This document shows, in pieces, positions 60,901 through 64,000 of a stretch of DNA of 64,000 nt. This DNA is from Lepidodermella squamata (lineage: Eukaryota > Gastrotricha), in NCBI GenBank assembly GCA_047495785.1, contig JBLDXI010000048.1, forward strand, positions 372,001-436,000. The letters run 5' to 3'. Position 1 is the first letter of the stretch. Every line of letters begins with the position of its first letter. The notes under the pieces were generated by a model that was not told the DNA's origin, made no database searches, and saw only the letters and a program-made list of their open reading frames with translations. Both the position numbers and the translations under genes were made by a program.

Positions 60901-63900
60901 TTGGCAAGATTAAGGCGGTTGTTTTCACGCATAATCTGACTGGTGGCAAGGAAACAGCTGATTTCGTACAGAAAATTGTGGTTAGGCCGACGCATAAACC
61001 GGATGCTGAGTATGTCATCGAGTTCAATCGGGACAAAGACTATCCTCGTAAGTTAAAATCTCACTTATAGCTACAATATTTCACTACAACTTATTAACAA
61101 TACTAGCCAATCTATGGAATTTATGGTGGGAAAATCGCGATACGCAAGAGGTTTTCAAGAAAGTCGGCCTTGCTTTTACTGTCGTCGGAGAAAATGGAAA
61201 CTCAGATGCTTTCGAGTTCGACGACATCACGCTGAAACCAGGCGAGGCGAAAAAGCGAGAAATCGAATTTGACGTTGGCGAAACTGGACCCATTGAAAAG
61301 GTTCGAATCAAGTTTGCAGACGCTGTTAAATACCGAACGAAATGGGACATTTCAAAACTGCATCTTCATCATTTGTTGTCAAATGAAAAGCATACATTCG
61401 AGTTCGAAAAAGCTGCCGAGAAGAAACCTGGCTCGGATGGGACTTTCGAAATTTCGAACAGAGGCGTACCAATAACCATCCATAGTGTCGAGCTGCATTT
61501 AGGCGACCGAACTGGAATGATTTCCGACGAAATAATTGCAAAGGTTATCATTCGCGGGAAATTAGGCGACACTGGTAAACGAACGGTTGTCAACTACAAA
61601 GAGCCAGATTTCAAGAAACCAAAGCCTGAAGATGTGCTGAAGTTCGAAATTGAAGGTGTTGATGTCGGTGAGGTGAAAAGTGTTCAGTTCATTCACAACA
61701 AGCCGGGCGAGACCGCGGGATTCTTTCTTCAAAAAATCGTGGTCCGACCTCTTCACAAGCCGAAGACGGAGTATGTTTTCGAGTATGAGCGAAATAAAAT
61801 GGGACCTTCAGTTACGGTTGAAAAAGTGGCCGCGGATAAGGATGCGGATCCTCGAGAGTGGATAATGTCATGGACCAATAATGCAGATCAACCTAAGGAT
61901 GAGTTGCAAATCAGTTTGGTGCTGTTCGGCGAGCGAGGTGAGACAGCGCCGTATTATTTGGATATCGAACTGGCACCCGGTGTGAGTAAGGACTATCCAA
62001 TGATCATCAAGGAAGACCTTGGCGAACTGCAGAAGGTAGGCTACTTTCAATTTTTCATTCCCAAGGTATAGGCTTGGGAATAGGATAAGCAACGACATCA
62101 GGAATGGGATTGAATGAAACATTGTCATGGTTGAAAAATGAAAACAGAAGTATAAAACCAAGAGAACATAAATGTTGGGTCATCAGATGCACAGAAGGAT
62201 AATTTCGAGAACTAACCTACGCTTGGATTTGATAAAATGCGATTTATCTTTCATAGCTCCGATTCGGTCATGGTCCCAAAACCTCTGGAAATGTAAGTTT
62301 TACCTCTAAAATTTACCGATTTCCTAACCTGTTTTCGTTCATAAGCATCCCTGGAAAGTTCAAGAAGTACGGCTGAAACACGTTTTGAGTGGAACACTTC
62401 ACCGATTCGCAATGGGCGCTGCTCCTAAAGCTCCATCAGCGGAACCACGATACCGCGTCGAAGTCTATATGCGAAAAGCAGCTTCAGACATCGGCGCCCG
62501 AGCAGCAATCTACATTAAACTCAAGGGCGAGAGAGTTATCACTGACAAATGCTGGCTAAATACATCCCTCAACAATCCTGTGAGATTTAAACCCGGTCAA
62601 ATGGATGTGTTCGAAATCGACGACGCACCAGATTGTGGTGATGTCAAGAACATAACTTTTGGAGGGCCGAATGAAGACGTGGTCGCGGCGTTGCGAAGTT
62701 TCATCAACAAAGTCATCGTTGTTCCGCTACATTGGCCGAAACGGAAGGAGTTTGTCTTCACATTCAAGTAAGTTTCACAATCATATCAGTTTCACATATT
62801 TCGATAAATTATCGATAATTGTCACTATTTTTTCTTACAGCACTGATGCTCAATCTGCCACTACAGCTCCAAGTAGGCTAAATTTCATTCCTTATATGGC
62901 TTTATCATCCAACCTTCCTTTCAACTTATCCAGAACGTACTTGGGTTGTCAAAATACGAACGGGAAACTTTGCTATGTCAGCAACCCAAACACCCCTCGG
63001 CCTTCAGATATGCGGCCGAAAAACAAGCAGCGTAGTAACACTCAAACAAGCGAATGGATTCGTTCCGAAACAAGTCCATCAATTCAAGGCCGAGATTGAA
63101 GACATCGATGAGGTGGACCTTTCGATACATATCCGGCATGGATAAAAATTTACTTATATACATTTAGGTATTCAAAATACGAGTTGGTTTCGAGGACTGG
63201 TCCCAAAAGCCCACATTATTCATAGAAGAGATCATCCTAGAAATGCTGAATGGACCTCAATACTCGTGTACTGTTAACGAATGGGTATGGGCTGGGGTTA
63301 GGCAAGACGGCTGGCGCGAATTTCTCATTAAAAAAGCGAAACAACAGCTCAAATGTCACAAATACCAAGTTGCGACTTGGACTGGTCCGATGGGCGTTGA
63401 CAAAACCGAAAAGCCTGCTCATATCTTCTTGGAAATGTTCGGATCCTTGGGCGACACTGGTAAGAGAAGATTGGCGAACTCGAAGTGTCACGTGAAAAAA
63501 TTCGCCCCTAATCAAATGGACCTGTTCGATATTGAAGCGATCGATATAGGAGATATCAAGAAAGTAATCCTAACTATGCAGTCGAAGGATTCAAACGCGA
63601 AATGGCATGCGTCGAGAATCCTAGTTCAGGCCCATCCGTTGGGAGGGGAGGAGTTTATCTTCGATTGCAATCGTCTCCTAGACCCGTTGTCCAATAAAAC
63701 AGCCACATTCCCTGTCACCCTTAAAAACCCTGGGAAACCCTTTGATAACGCTGGTAAGGATGATTATTTGGTCTTTGTGACTACGGGCCCAGAGTTTGAA
63801 ATGAGCATCAATACCGGGGTGATTTTGACCCTTTTTGGGGAGAAGGCGCCTCTTCCTCCAGTCACCCTGATGAAACCGAACTCAGCTATCGGCCCAGGGG

Positions 63901-64000
63901 GTAAAAAAGGCGCGCCAACTGTTACATTCCGCCCTGGAGCGGTTGATTCTTTCCCAATTAAAGTGCCAATGGATCAAATTGGGTCCCTGCTAAAGGCTAG
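57975..64000 (+). CDS. Multi-PLAT-domain protein (LOXHD1-like), gene 2, 3' partial
   Basis: Ten exons are visible: 57975-58119, 58560-59025, 59081-59565, 59623-61047, 61107-62035, 62257-62292, 62346-62767, 62841-62872, 62934-63112 and 63168 to the window edge (1650 codons so far). A 48-residue charged N-terminus precedes a PLAT unit very like gene 1's first (WELHLETAPDSPPLTCPVVV; gene 1 WELTLETAPDSPPCQHPVVV). A Lys/Glu-rich linker (about residues 300-365, KEKEKEK runs) leads to repeats of two alternating types: LWxLWWENR...LAFVVVGE units and IYEVEFHTADRDGLFSDD units. The order of units then follows gene 1 closely (FGHGP, YRVEVYM, VVKIRTGN, YQVATWTGPMGVDK), so the genes are tandem paralogues. 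No signal peptide is seen. The 3' end lies beyond the window. Confidence 0.86.

Overview
The window is nuclear DNA from an invertebrate animal. The genes are split by GT-AG introns of about 50 bp to 2.7 kb, and their closest families are metazoan: SOS with a full histone-fold/DH/PH/REM/CDC25 layout, membralin, NAA40, NRDE2, TRM6, dynactin actin-related proteins, an astacin-EGF-CUB-kringle protein, LOXHD1-like PLAT arrays and a class C GPCR. 3' splice sites are mostly short T-runs ending in TTTTAG or TTTCAG. Several start codons lie 2-40 nt after such an acceptor, and many same-strand genes are 170-450 bp apart. This suggests SL trans-splicing and operon-like gene trains, as in nematodes. I cannot fix the phylum from sequence alone.

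Layout. 1-3.2 kb: 3' part of a secreted EGF/double C-type-lectin gene and a dead copy of its last exon. 4.4-9.8 kb, minus strand: a three-gene train (ARP1, an SR splicing factor, and a PDH E3-binding protein without a lipoyl domain). 10.9-35.4 kb, plus strand: membralin, NAA40, NRDE2, TRM6 and SOS. The large TRM6 and SOS introns hold a decayed Helitron, a hAT-type MITE with a perfect 8-bp target duplication, and several minus-strand coding-like remnants I do not recognise. 36.7-40.9 kb: a decayed minus-strand reading frame, then ACTR10, whose intron holds a piggyBac-type MITE and a dispersed repeat also found near position 1300. 41.6-49.7 kb: a segmental duplication carrying two carbonyl-reductase-like SDR genes (the second frameshifted by a 25-bp net deletion), flanking a minus-strand astacin family gene whose zinc-binding histidines are all gone. 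50-64 kb: two tandem PLAT-array (LOXHD1-like) genes with an intronless GABA-B-type receptor between them. The second PLAT gene runs off the window.

How the genes relate. ARP1 and ACTR10 are both dynactin filament components, but they lie 28 kb apart in different gene trains. NRDE2, TRM6, the SR factor and NAA40 act on RNA or histones in the nucleus. The right-hand third looks more lineage-specific: duplicated SDRs, a pseudoprotease, duplicated PLAT arrays and a receptor. I found no tRNA, rRNA, CRISPR or prokaryotic gene. Exon coordinates inside each gene were set by hand from splice signals and reading-frame continuity, so single boundaries may be off by a few bases.
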